Origin: Clostridia bacterium
GTDB lineage: Bacteria > Bacillota > Clostridia > TANB77 > CAG-508
Assembly: GCA_017404545.1 (NCBI GenBank)
Contig: JAFRCC010000015.1
Location: forward strand, 1 to 64,000
Direction: 5' to 3'
Length of the DNA stretch: 64,000 bases
Below are positions 15,809 to 24,222 of the stretch, piece by piece. The position numbers and the translations under genes are program-made. The notes under the pieces were generated by a model. It had not been told where the DNA came from, ran no database searches, and saw nothing but the letters and a program-made list of their open reading frames with translations. Position 1 is the first letter of the stretch; each line of letters begins with the position of its first letter.

Positions 15809-16714
15809 TTATTTTTTATCATTTTCAGGCTCAGGTAATTCAAGAACAACTTTAATTTTCATTAAATATCTTATACCTCTTATTAGCTTCATGTTTTTTA
15901 TTCTTTCCCATAATGATGGTTTAGGCTCTATATCTTCAGTATACGAAACCATATCAAATGATTCCGTTCCAACTACATCTTCATTTTCATCTGTAGATAC
16001 GCCTTTAATATTTGTTTTTTTATTTGCAGTCATGTCATTTGTTTCATCATGTGTAACTTCTGTTTGTGTATATTCAACAGTCTTAGGCTCTTGAATATTT
16101 TGTATATCCTTTAACGATTCAGCGATTTCAATTCCTATATAACTTAATGCTTTTGACCTATCTTCTATTCTTTCCATATCAACTTCAATATATAAGTTGG
16201 ATTCTAAATTTGAAATTTTTGTATTTACTAAATTTAATGAATCAAGATAAGTTTGTGTCTTTTTAGATTTTGCTCTTCCCATTACGCCCAATGAATCAAC
16301 AACATCTTCTGGCACTTTTCCAGAAATATCTTGTACCATCTTCTTCCAATTTGGAAGCTTCTCATCAACAGCAGCTAAAACATCTTTAAGCTCTGCAGAT
16401 AGTCCAATATTTGTCTCTCTTTGACGTATCAATTCTTCAATTTTTTTGGTATTTTCCTCGAATTGTGTAGTTGCATATTCTACTAAATCATATGCAGCAT
16501 CATATACAGCTCTTGGAAAAGGTTCCTCTTTGGGATATTCTCCTAGATATGATTTTATAGAAGCGATTAAATCTAAAAAGTAGCTATCTTGTTCTAATTG
16601 AACAATTTGCTTCTTGCTACTTGGATTAATCATTTTTCTTATTTTTTCTATATTAGCAAGAATTTTCTCTTCTGTAATAATCATCTTAACATTCCCGTTG
16701 CTACTCTTAGCCAT
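15809..16714 (-). CDS. Hypothetical coiled-coil protein
   Basis: 301 residues, cytoplasmic by sequence. Residues ~10-190 are helical and charged (probable coiled coils); ~200-255 is a Thr/Glu/Asn-rich linker; the last ~45 residues are basic and amphipathic ('SLWERIKNMKLIRGIRYLMKIKVVL') and might bind membrane. Family unknown. AAAGGAGGA lies about 10 bases before ATG 16714. Single gene with its own terminator (15779-15804). Confidence 0.55.
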   Translation of the reverse strand: MAKSSNGNVKMIITEEKILANIEKIRKMINPSSKKQIVQLEQDSYFLDLIASIKSYLGEYPKEEPFPRAVYDAAYDLVEYATTQFEENTKKIEELIRQRETNIGLSAELKDVLAAVDEKLPNWKKMVQDISGKVPEDVVDSLGVMGRAKSKKTQTYLDSLNLVNTKISNLESNLYIEVDMERIEDRSKALSYIGIEIAESLKDIQNIQEPKTVEYTQTEVTHDETNDMTANKKTNIKGVSTDENEDVVGTESFDMVSYTEDIEPKPSLWERIKNMKLIRGIRYLMKIKVVLELPEPENDKK

Positions 16715-17170
16715 GCAACTCGTCCTCCTTTATCATCAGTGTATTATAACGATATTATTATACTATTTTCAACATTAAACTACAATTACATTTTCGTTTC
16801 AATTATGTTACATTTATATTACATTTTTTAATTGGTCTAAAATATATATTTAATAATCCTTGTCCACCACCAGATTCAACAATTTTTGCTGTTTGAACTC
16901 CTTTGAAATGTGTAAGTAATACTGTTAGTGTGGCAAAAGTATATCATTCCATCAAAATAAAGACAATAGATTCAAAGAGATCTCAATGATTTTTATATCT
17001 AATCTGTACTATAAACAGTACGAGCAAATACGTTGTTGATGCGAATAGTGGTTGCCTCTACCCGTGGCCTATCAAACAGTCCACCGGACTGTTTGCCTTT
17101 ACGGCCTTTTCGAGTCCTCACCATCTAAGGACATGCAAAAGAGACAGTACAAAGTACTGTCTCTTCCGCA
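16715..17170. other. Gene-free stretch with a gene remnant and hairpins
   Basis: 456 bp with no intact gene. On the minus strand 16803-16950 stays open for about 48 codons and reads like the end of a conserved protein (it includes 'TAKIVESGGGQGLL'), without start or ribosome binding site. 17073-17093 contains an ACAGTCC/GGACTGT hairpin inside a GC-richer stretch (17040-17130). Confidence 0.4.
17139..17165 (-). terminator. tRNA-Leu terminator
   Basis: AAGAGACAGTAC pairs perfectly (12 bp) with GTACTGTCTCTT, loop AAA, followed on the minus strand by TTTTGC, five bases past the tRNA 3' end. Confidence 0.85.
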
Positions 17171-17257
17171 TGGTGCCGATGGTGGGACTCGAACCCACAC
17201 GCCATCACTGACAACAGATTTTGAGTCTGCCTCGTCTACCAATTCCAACACATCGGC
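17171..17257 (-). tRNA. tRNA-Leu (CAA)
   Basis: 87 nt with encoded CCA (17171-17173). Acceptor stem GCCGATG/CATCGGC, long class II variable arm, T loop GGTTCGAGTCC, anticodon loop CTCAAAA giving anticodon CAA. Confidence 0.95.
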
Positions 17258-17367
17258 GTTTGCTATATTATATTAACACACATTTTTTTCTTTGTCTATT
17301 GTTTTTTTATTTTTTGCATTTCTTTTCAATGGTAAAAATTAAAAACATCCAAGGAATATTTTACGGA

Positions 17368-17401
17368 AAAAAACAAATTGTCAAAAAACAATTTGTTTTT
17401 T
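17368..17401. terminator. Terminator
   Basis: AACAAATTGT pairs with ACAATTTGTT with flanking A and T tracts; follows the minus-strand gene ending at 17410. Confidence 0.8.
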
Positions 17402-17409
17402 CCTTTTGT

Positions 17410-18321
17410 TTAGTTACTTTTTTCTTGTAAAACCATAATTGTTTCATCTTCATCTGTTCTATATATTTTTGCACCAATATTTGTTAGCCTCTTTACTGCA
17501 GCATCATGTGGATGACCATAAGAATTATCTTTTCCACAAGATATTAAAGCTATTTTTGGTTTTGTTTGATCTAAAAATGATTTGCTTGAACTAGTTTTAG
17601 ATCCATGGTGCCCTACTTTTAATATATCAATCTCATTCCATTTTCTTGAATTTTCAACCCCAGATTCCATATCTCCTGTAAATAAATATTTAACACCTTC
17701 AAATTCCATTTGTATAACTATTGAACAATCATTAGCATTTTCTGCTTCGTTGTTAATTGACATTACTTCACAATTTGCATCGCCTACTTTGAATTTATCA
17801 CCAACTGCAGGAGCTGCCACTTTTAAATTTTTATCCAATGCAGCATCTAATACTTCTTCAAAAGTTTTTGTATTTGCTGTTTTCTTTGGCATATAAAATT
17901 TTCCAATATCGAAACCTTTTATTACATTATCCATTCCACCAATGTGATCTTCGTGCGGATGTGTTCCAACTAAATAATCGATTTTCTTTATTCCTAAGTT
18001 ATTTAAATAATCAACCACCGTACTTCCCATTTCATTTGTACTTGCATCTATAAGCATTGTTATTCCGTTATTTACAACTAGTATGCTATCTCCTTGACCA
18101 ACATCCAAACAATATACTCGCAAGTTTCCATCGTCTGGAATTTCTGAAATAACTCCATTTCCTGTATAAATAGTTACATTTTCTAAATTCTCAACTTTCT
18201 CTGGATTCTGCGCCTGAGATGTGTACAAATTATCATTATTGGCTCCAAATGCTGCCACTATTATGAGTATAATAATTGTAATTATAGATCCAATTACACT
18301 ACTTTTGTTATTTTTTTTCAT
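17410..18321 (-). CDS. ComEC-type metallo-beta-lactamase-fold hydrolase, exported
   Basis: 303 residues. An N-terminal membrane helix (residues 8-26) is followed by a linker and a beta-lactamase-fold domain like the C-terminal domain of ComEC/Rec2: 'YCLDVGQGDSILV', 'LVGTHPHEDHIGGMDNV' (His121, His123, Asp125, His126 metal ligands), 'NDCSIVIQMEFEGVKYLFTGDME', 'DILKVGHHGSKTSSS' and 'SYGHPHDAAVKRL'. Stand-alone versions are tethered outside the membrane and are probably nucleases or phosphodiesterases. The next gene upstream (18378-18599) encodes a DUF3006 protein, a common partner of such genes. Confidence 0.85.
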   Translation of the reverse strand: MKKNNKSSVIGSIITIIILIIVAAFGANNDNLYTSQAQNPEKVENLENVTIYTGNGVISEIPDDGNLRVYCLDVGQGDSILVVNNGITMLIDASTNEMGSTVVDYLNNLGIKKIDYLVGTHPHEDHIGGMDNVIKGFDIGKFYMPKKTANTKTFEEVLDAALDKNLKVAAPAVGDKFKVGDANCEVMSINNEAENANDCSIVIQMEFEGVKYLFTGDMESGVENSRKWNEIDILKVGHHGSKTSSSKSFLDQTKPKIALISCGKDNSYGHPHDAAVKRLTNIGAKIYRTDEDETIMVLQEKSN

Positions 18322-18377
18322 TTTCTTTTGCCCCCTATAAATTTTTTTCGTCAGTTACTTTATTATTTTTGCTCTGG

Positions 18378-18599
18378 TTATTCCCATAAACGCTCCATTT
18401 TTTCTGCGATTCTCTTTTCAATATTCTTCTGCTCATCCGAATCTATGCTATATTTTCCATTAAAATATTTTATAATTGTTCCTTCTTTAACATTTTCCGG
18501 CAATTTCAATAGTTGAATTTCAATTATAACTTTGTTTCGTCTATTTTCACAAACAGCAATATTTTCTTCTATTCTGTCAATAACTAAAGTCTCTTCCAT
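18378..18599 (-). CDS. DUF3006 family protein
   Basis: 73 residues. 'LVIDRIEENIAVCE' followed by a second strand pair ('IIEIQLLKLPENVKEGTIIKYFNGKYSID') matches the DUF3006 pattern, a small beta-barrel-like protein usually found beside ComEC-like hydrolases, as here. ATG 18599 is chosen because GGAAGTAGG precedes it; a longer frame (to 18692) would overlap the upstream radical SAM gene. It is probably cotranscribed between that gene and the hydrolase. Role unknown. Confidence 0.7.
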   Translation of the reverse strand: MEETLVIDRIEENIAVCENRRNKVIIEIQLLKLPENVKEGTIIKYFNGKYSIDSDEQKNIEKRIAEKMERLWE

Positions 18600-18624
18600 T
18601 CCTACTTCCTTCCATTTATAAGAA

Positions 18625-19518
18625 TCATTCCGATAAATCAAAAGTTGGAACATATTCTTCCTCATGTTCACCAAGCTCCTGTATATATCCATTCTTTAAA
18701 TCTAAACAATATAAATATTCTTCTACTTCTTTATATTCTTTTTTTGATATCTTTCTGTTAATTTTATCATTCTGCTTTGCTTTATATGTTGGGAAATACT
18801 GTGCCATCACACTAACATATGTATTTTCATCAAAATTTTCTTTAATGTATTTTAAAATTTTTTTAGTATTTAATATATGATTTGGCAAAATTAAGTGTCT
18901 AATTATTACGCCTTTTTTTATTATTCCATTATCATCAAATATAGGATTACCAACTTGCCTCTGCATTTCATGTATCGCTGCAATTGCTGTTTCAAAATAG
19001 TTATCTACATTGGAATATTTTTTTGAAATCTCATTTGAATAATATTTTAAATCTGGCAAATAAATATCAATATAACCATCAAGCATTTTTATTGTTTCCA
19101 CATTTTCATATCCATTTGAATTATATATTATTGGTATTTGTAAACCGTTGTTTTTGGCAATTTTTATTGCTTCGATTATTTGCGGAACATACATTGTTGG
19201 TGTTACTAAGTTAATATTATTTACATTTTTATTTTGTTGATTTATAAAAATCTCAGCTAAATGCTCTATTGAAATTTCTTTTCCTTTACCCTGCTGGCTA
19301 ATTTCATAATTTTGACAATATATACAATTTAAATTGCAATTTGAGAAAAAAACAGTCCCAGATCCATTTTTTCCACTTATGCATGGCTCTTCATAATTAT
19401 GTATTGATGCAAGAGCAATTTTTACACTTTTGCCAGCCTTACATCTACCATATTTTCCTTCATTTCTATTTATTTTACATTTGTGCGGACATATTTTACA
19501 TTCTTCTAGCTCTTTCAT
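18625..19518 (-). CDS. PflX-type radical SAM protein (COG1313)
   Basis: 297 residues. Radical SAM motif CNLNCIYC (Cys61, 65, 68), preceded by a Cys-rich leader 'CKICPHKCKINRNEGKYGRCKAG' and 'EEPCISGKNGSGTVFFSNC', which is the signature of the PflX subgroup related to pyruvate formate-lyase activating enzymes. It would bind a 4Fe-4S cluster and S-adenosylmethionine; the substrate is not known for this subgroup. No pyruvate formate-lyase gene is near. It leads a minus-strand unit with the DUF3006 and ComEC-like genes. Start ATG 19518 with GAAGAAG upstream. Confidence 0.85.
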   Translation of the reverse strand: MKELEECKICPHKCKINRNEGKYGRCKAGKSVKIALASIHNYEEPCISGKNGSGTVFFSNCNLNCIYCQNYEISQQGKGKEISIEHLAEIFINQQNKNVNNINLVTPTMYVPQIIEAIKIAKNNGLQIPIIYNSNGYENVETIKMLDGYIDIYLPDLKYYSNEISKKYSNVDNYFETAIAAIHEMQRQVGNPIFDDNGIIKKGVIIRHLILPNHILNTKKILKYIKENFDENTYVSVMAQYFPTYKAKQNDKINRKISKKEYKEVEEYLYCLDLKNGYIQELGEHEEEYVPTFDLSE

Positions 19519-19678
19519 GTTTCTTCTTCCATATTTTCATTTTTACTGATTTTACCATTATTATTTCAATAATACAATTAAAATTTTATTTCGTATAATA
19601 AATATTTTTTTGTAAATAATATAATAGAACAACATTTATCTGTTGTTTATGCACAAGCTAATGTGCAAGGAGGTTTAT

Positions 19679-20062
19679 ATGTCAGATAATCATATGGAAA
19701 ATAGTCAGGCAAGAAATTCTTCAAATACAGTATGGCAAATAATTGGAAGAATGATTACGGCTGGTATAATTCTAGCAATTACTGCATTTTTTACTCCTGG
19801 TTTTCAAATTAGTAATTTTTGGGCTTTAGCTGTAGCTACACTTGTTCTTAGTGTTATGGACTTTTTAATTGCTAAATTTACGGGATTAAAAGCAAGTCCT
19901 TTTGGTAAAGGGTTTGTTGGATTTGTACTTTCTGCCGTTGTTTTATATGTTACTCAATTTTTTGTAGCTGGATATGTAATATCATGGATGGCTGCAATAA
20001 TAGGAGCATTAATTTATGGTGTAGTTGATTATTTTTTACCTGGCGATGAACAAATGTATTAA
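19679..20062 (+). CDS. Small four-helix membrane protein (phage holin 4_2-like)
   Basis: 127 residues from ATG 19679, which has AAGGAGGT seven bases before it. About 25 polar residues, then four membrane segments ('MITAGIILAITAFFTPGFQI', 'FWALAVATLVLSVMDFLIAKF', 'FVGFVLSAVVLYVTQFFVAGYVI', 'WMAAIIGALIYGVVDYFLP'). The 'FFTPGFQISNFWALAVA' segment resembles PF04020 (phage_holin_4_2/YvlD-type) proteins, which in Firmicutes are chromosomal membrane proteins and not lysis proteins. Single gene with terminator at 20066-20099. Confidence 0.65.
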   Translation: MSDNHMENSQARNSSNTVWQIIGRMITAGIILAITAFFTPGFQISNFWALAVATLVLSVMDFLIAKFTGLKASPFGKGFVGFVLSAVVLYVTQFFVAGYVISWMAAIIGALIYGVVDYFLPGDEQMY

Positions 20063-20065
20063 AAC

Positions 20066-20099
20066 AAAAAAAGGCGAATAATATTATTCGTCTTTTTTT
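20066..20099. terminator. Bidirectional terminator
   Basis: AAAAAGGCGAATA pairs with TATTCGTCTTTTT between convergent genes ending at 20062 and 20106. Confidence 0.8.
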
Positions 20100-20105
20100 G
20101 CATCT

Positions 20106-21362
20106 TTATTTATTATATTTTTTATTATATTCATCATATAGTGCCACAGCTGTTTCTGGACTATCAGACCCTGTTGCATTCTTTATTGGAGCGAACTCAT
20201 CTTCTCTTTTTACTCTTAAAATACTCATATTATCGAAGAAACTAAATCCATCAAAAATGTATGATTCAAATTTATATGCATTTGGCTCAGAAACTTCAAC
20301 CACTTCACCATTTTCATTTAAATAGTCTGATTTTTTGAATGCAGTGTGATATGGCAAATCTATTTCTGCTAATTTTTCTAAAGCATTAATATTAAATAGA
20401 TGACTTAAAATATTTATATCTCCATATCTTAATTTTCCATTTTCGTCAACTTCCTCAGCCATAGCTTTTGGTAGCTCTGTGTATTCAATAACTTTTGGCA
20501 CACCATTTAACTTGCAGAATACCCCTGCCTTTTCTTCTGGATTTCTTTTAGCAACTGTTTTTGAAGCTATCATATTATTTTCCTTTATGGTTAATCCCAC
20601 CATAACTGGATCTACAATTCTTAAAAGTATATTGTCTACACCACCAACAAAAATCCATTCGATCGAATCAGCTTTCATTTGTTCTAGCAATCCTGACCTT
20701 TTTATTGACTTATATATACTTCCATTTCCATCTGAAGCTTCCTTTATTAATTTATTTTTGTCCACAACAATATTTCCATCAGTTTTTACCATTGGAACTT
20801 GCCCTTGCTTGAAGAACTTAACTTTATCTTTGCTATAACCAAAATAATTATGTTCTTCTAAGAATGAGATTGTTTGATCATTATTATCTTCGCTTGTCAT
20901 AACATACCAAGGAATTACAACACCATATTTGTTATTTGCCTTTTGTAATGAATTAACAATAACTTCAAACAAATATTTTTCTCCATTTACAGTATTAATT
21001 TTGAATGTCCCCTTTGGACCTTTATGTCCAAGTCTTGTACCTTGGCCTCCAGCCATAGTTATAACTGCATATTTATTGCTCTTTATTATTTTTTCTCCTA
21101 AATCTTTATATGCTCTAAACTCTTCTTCTTTTAGAGAGCTTAAATCAGTATATTTTATATGTTCAATTTTAGACTGATCAACAAATGGAATAATTGTTGC
21201 ATTATTGTATAAGCTCATTACTTTTTCTATATTTATTCTTTCAATTTGGCTCGCAATTTTTTCATTTTCTTCATCTGAATATACATTCGTTATTAAGTTG
21301 ACAATTTCTTTTTGATTGTTTCTTTCTAATTTTGTTATAATGTTTTTTAATTCTTCTTTCAT
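20106..21362 (-). CDS. UDP-sugar pyrophosphorylase (UDPGP/AGX family)
   Basis: 418 residues. 'VITMAGGQGTRLGHKGPKGTF' (about residues 100-120) is the nucleotide-binding signature of the UDPGP family, together with 'PWYVMTSEDNNDQT', 'IFVGGVDNILLRIVDP', 'EKAGVFCK' and a 'VIEYTELP' segment. These are the features of UDP-N-acetylglucosamine pyrophosphorylases of the eukaryotic AGX type, also found in Clostridia. It would make UDP-GlcNAc (or UDP-glucose/galactose) from UTP and the sugar 1-phosphate for cell-wall or glycan use. Cytoplasmic. GAGGGTGATG precedes ATG 21362. The exact sugar cannot be told. Confidence 0.85.
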   Translation of the reverse strand: MKEELKNIITKLERNNQKEIVNLITNVYSDEENEKIASQIERINIEKVMSLYNNATIIPFVDQSKIEHIKYTDLSSLKEEEFRAYKDLGEKIIKSNKYAVITMAGGQGTRLGHKGPKGTFKINTVNGEKYLFEVIVNSLQKANNKYGVVIPWYVMTSEDNNDQTISFLEEHNYFGYSKDKVKFFKQGQVPMVKTDGNIVVDKNKLIKEASDGNGSIYKSIKRSGLLEQMKADSIEWIFVGGVDNILLRIVDPVMVGLTIKENNMIASKTVAKRNPEEKAGVFCKLNGVPKVIEYTELPKAMAEEVDENGKLRYGDINILSHLFNINALEKLAEIDLPYHTAFKKSDYLNENGEVVEVSEPNAYKFESYIFDGFSFFDNMSILRVKREDEFAPIKNATGSDSPETAVALYDEYNKKYNK

Positions 21363-21524
21363 TTCATCACCCTCACAAACATTATAATATCATATATTCC
21401 GATTTTTAGCAATATTTTTATCAATCCTATTATTTTGCTAATTTAGTGCATATAAATGCAAGTAATTAATATAATTTACTAAAGTTTTTGTACGTAAACT
21501 TGTAATATTTCTGAGGAGGTACAG

Positions 21525-23006
21525 ATGGATACAAAATTAAAGTTATATGAAGATATTTCCAAACGAACTGATGGCGATATTTACGTTGGCGTTGTTGGCC
21601 CTGTAAGAACCGGCAAGTCCACGTTTATAAAAAAATTCATGGATTTGCTCGTTATTCCTAATATTGAGAATAATTATAAAAAGGAAAGAGCAAAAGATGA
21701 GCTCCCCCAAAGTGCTGCTGGAAAAACGATAATGACAACTGAACCTAAATTTATTCCAAACGAGGCTGTGGAAATAAAAATTGATAATTCCATTTCACTA
21801 AAAACTAGATTTGTTGATTGTGTAGGATATTTAGTAAATAATGCCATTGGCTATTTAGAAGATGATATGCCTAGAATGGTAAAAACTCCATGGTTTGAAG
21901 AAGAAATTCCTTTTGAACAGGCTGCAGAAATTGGTACAAAAAAGGTAATTCAAGAACATTCAACAATTGGAATATTGGTAACTACAGATGGGTCTATAAC
22001 AGATATCCCACGAGATGATTATATACAAGCTGAAGAGCGAGTTGTTTCTGAATTAAATGATCTTCATAAACCCTTTGTAATTGTTTTAAATAGTGTAAAT
22101 CCAGATTCTGATGAAACAAGAAAATTAGCAGATAATCTTGGGAAAAAATATTCAACTTCTGTAATTCCTATTAGCTGTGAAAAATTAACAATGGATGATA
22201 TCAATAGTATATTTAATGAAATTTTATATCAATTTCCAATTGAGCAGGTAAATATAAATTTCCCTCGTTGGGTTGATAATTTAAGTTCCTCTCACTGGCT
22301 AAAAAAAGAGCTGTATTCTGAAGTTAGGGAAGCATTTTCTGATGCAAGTATATTAAAAAATATCTCTAATAAAATGAATTCCCTAAAAGGCTCTCAAATT
22401 ATATTTGATACCCGATTAAATAACATATCTCTTGGAACCGGTGTTGTAGATATTACAATTTATCTTTTGGAAGAATTATTTTACAAAATAATCTCCGAAA
22501 TATCGGGCGTTGATATAGAAAATGAAGGTGACTTATTTTCAACCATTACAAATTTTTCAAGAATAAAAAAAGAATATGACAAAATTTCTAACGCACTTGA
22601 TGAAGTAAAATCAAAAGGATATGGAATAGTAACTCCTTCTATCGACGAATTAATTTTAGATGAACCTGAAATGGTAAAACAAGGCTCTCGATTCGGAGTA
22701 AAATTAAAAGCAACCGCCCCATCTATTCATATGATTAGAGCCAATATTGAAACAGAAGTTTCCCCAATTGTAGGTAGTGAACAACAATCTGAAGAGCTTG
22801 TAAATTATCTGCTATCAGAATTTGAAAATGAACCTCAAAAAATTTGGGAATCTAATATTTTTGGAAAAAGTTTGCATGAACTAGTTAACGAAGGATTACA
22901 AAGTAAACTTTATCACATGCCTGAGGAAGCACAAGGAAAACTTCAAGAAACTTTAGAAAGAATCATAAATGAAGGCAGTGGCGGACTAATTTGCATTATT
23001 CTTTAA
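21525..23006 (+). CDS. spoIVA: Stage IV sporulation protein A, spore coat ATPase
   Basis: 493 residues, the normal SpoIVA length. The N-terminal P-loop GPVRTGKST (residues 25-33) lies in the conserved 'DIYVGVVGPVRTGKSTFIKKFMDLLVIPNI' block, followed by 'DELPQSAAGKTIMTTEPKFIPNEAV' and 'DCVGY' switch regions; the C-terminus ends 'GSGGLICIIL', as is typical. SpoIVA uses ATP hydrolysis to polymerise on the outer forespore membrane and forms the platform for coat assembly. Made in the mother cell under SigE; a CATATAAAT at about 21448-21456 resembles a SigE -10. GAGGAGGT is upstream of ATG 21525. Single gene. Confidence 0.97.
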   Translation: MDTKLKLYEDISKRTDGDIYVGVVGPVRTGKSTFIKKFMDLLVIPNIENNYKKERAKDELPQSAAGKTIMTTEPKFIPNEAVEIKIDNSISLKTRFVDCVGYLVNNAIGYLEDDMPRMVKTPWFEEEIPFEQAAEIGTKKVIQEHSTIGILVTTDGSITDIPRDDYIQAEERVVSELNDLHKPFVIVLNSVNPDSDETRKLADNLGKKYSTSVIPISCEKLTMDDINSIFNEILYQFPIEQVNINFPRWVDNLSSSHWLKKELYSEVREAFSDASILKNISNKMNSLKGSQIIFDTRLNNISLGTGVVDITIYLLEELFYKIISEISGVDIENEGDLFSTITNFSRIKKEYDKISNALDEVKSKGYGIVTPSIDELILDEPEMVKQGSRFGVKLKATAPSIHMIRANIETEVSPIVGSEQQSEELVNYLLSEFENEPQKIWESNIFGKSLHELVNEGLQSKLYHMPEEAQGKLQETLERIINEGSGGLICIIL

Positions 23007-23030
23007 CATTTAAGTTATGGTGATATTTAT

Positions 23031-23084
23031 AAAAGGATGGTATGGTTTTGTTCAAAAGTCGAATAAAACACTACCATCCCTTTT
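23031..23084. terminator. Terminator after spoIVA
   Basis: AAAAGGATGGTA(T)GGTTTT pairs with AAAACACTACCATCCCTTTT, with T-rich flanks on both strands; shared with the convergent ROK kinase gene. Confidence 0.75.
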
Positions 23085-23092
23085 CTTACAAT

Positions 23093-24007
23093 TTAATCAA
23101 AAAGTAATGTGCTCCCTATTATTCCAGCATCATTACCAAAGTTAGCAATAACAATTTCAGGAATATTTTCCTTATAAAACAGATTTTTCGAATTTCTAAA
23201 TTCATTCACAAGCTTATTTAATAATATATCTTTGTACTTAACAAATCCTCCTCCTAAGCATATTACTTGAGGTTCTAATATATTTACCAAATTTGTTAGT
23301 CCAATACATACATATTTTATGTATTCTTCGATTGTATTTTTTACAACATCTGTATCAATATTGTTTCTTATTATACTGCGAAGCTCTCCTCCATCTATAG
23401 ATTTATCTATACCCATTCTTTCTTTTATAACACTTTTGAACTTCCTCATAGAGCCATATTGTTCATAACAGCCATTACTTCCGCAATTACATAGTCGACC
23501 ATTTTTTTCAATTATCATGTGTCCAAATTCAAATCCGGCACATCTTTCTGGTTTAATTAATCTGCCATTATAAAATGCTGCGCCTCCTATACCTGTACCT
23601 AAACACAAAAAAATACAATCCTCATACTCTTTTAAACTCCCCCATCTTTTTTCTGCAAGAGCTGCACATTTTGCATCATTTGCTACCTTAATTTGAGCTG
23701 TTGGAAAATATTTTTTTATCTCTTCCTCAATTTTAAAATTATTCAATCCAAGGTTTACACTACTAATAACTTCATTATTTCTAACTATTCCTGGAGCTCC
23801 AATTCCAATCTTAGAAAATACTATCTTTTCTTCATTTTTCCACGTAGTTAGAATTGTTACAATTTCTTGCGCAATAAATTCAGCCGTACTATTTACCTTT
23901 TTTTCTTTGATATACTTTTCTTGTAACTTAACTATATTTCCATTAGAGTCAACTAACCCAACTCCTATATGGCTTCCTCCTATGTCTATCCCAATTCTCA
24001 TATTCAT
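23093..24007 (-). CDS. ROK family sugar kinase (glucokinase-like)
   Basis: 304 residues. 'RIGIDIGGSHIGVGLVD' is the phosphate-1 loop, 'KIGIGAPGIV' and 'VANDAKCAALAEKRWG' (catalytic Asp) follow, then 'LCLGTGIGGAAFYNG' and the ROK zinc-binding motif 'LCNCGSNGCYEQYGS'. This is an ATP-dependent sugar kinase, most often glucokinase in this family in Firmicutes, though N-acyl sugar kinases look similar. No DNA-binding domain, so it is not a ROK repressor. Cytoplasmic. Downstream member of the run dpaA - small pilin-like gene - kinase. Confidence 0.9.
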   Translation of the reverse strand: MNMRIGIDIGGSHIGVGLVDSNGNIVKLQEKYIKEKKVNSTAEFIAQEIVTILTTWKNEEKIVFSKIGIGAPGIVRNNEVISSVNLGLNNFKIEEEIKKYFPTAQIKVANDAKCAALAEKRWGSLKEYEDCIFLCLGTGIGGAAFYNGRLIKPERCAGFEFGHMIIEKNGRLCNCGSNGCYEQYGSMRKFKSVIKERMGIDKSIDGGELRSIIRNNIDTDVVKNTIEEYIKYVCIGLTNLVNILEPQVICLGGGFVKYKDILLNKLVNEFRNSKNLFYKENIPEIVIANFGNDAGIIGSTLLFD

Positions 24008-24018
24008 CTCATCCTTTT

Positions 24019-24210
24019 CTAATTTGAAGAATTAGTAAGCTCTATTACAATATTATTTTCATATTGTTTTCTTGCATTTTCTTCCTTTTTCTGTTGTATA
24101 ATGCTATCCTCTCCTACTAATACTCTAACTATTATCGCTGCAAAAATCAAAGCAACAATAACTGTTATAGCTAACTTGACACGTGTAATTCCTCTTTCGC
24201 TTCTTAACAT
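24019..24210 (-). CDS. Mini protein with prepilin-like N-terminus
   Basis: 63 residues. 'RSERGITRVKLAITVIVALIFAAIIVRVLVGEDSIIQQ' resembles the type IV prepilin start found in Clostridia (Gly-Ile-Thr, then a hydrophobic helix and a 'G-x-(D/N)-x-I-I' segment), followed by only ~25 charged residues. A pilin normally carries a globular domain, so this could be a truncated pilin-like or simply a small single-pass membrane protein. The Phe/Glu at +1/+5 of canonical prepilins are not matched exactly (Val-Lys instead). AGAGGGTG precedes ATG 24210. It sits between dpaA and the ROK kinase gene. Confidence 0.5.
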   Translation of the reverse strand: MLRSERGITRVKLAITVIVALIFAAIIVRVLVGEDSIIQQKKEENARKQYENNIVIELTNSSN

Positions 24211-24222
24211 TCTATCACCCTC

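Noticed and set aside
17052..17276. 74-codon plus-strand frame overlapping tRNA-Leu
   Set aside because: Antisense to the tRNA and its terminator; no ribosome binding site.
19679..20062. Prophage holin
   Set aside because: The family resemblance is to chromosomal YvlD-type membrane proteins; no endolysin or other phage gene is adjacent.
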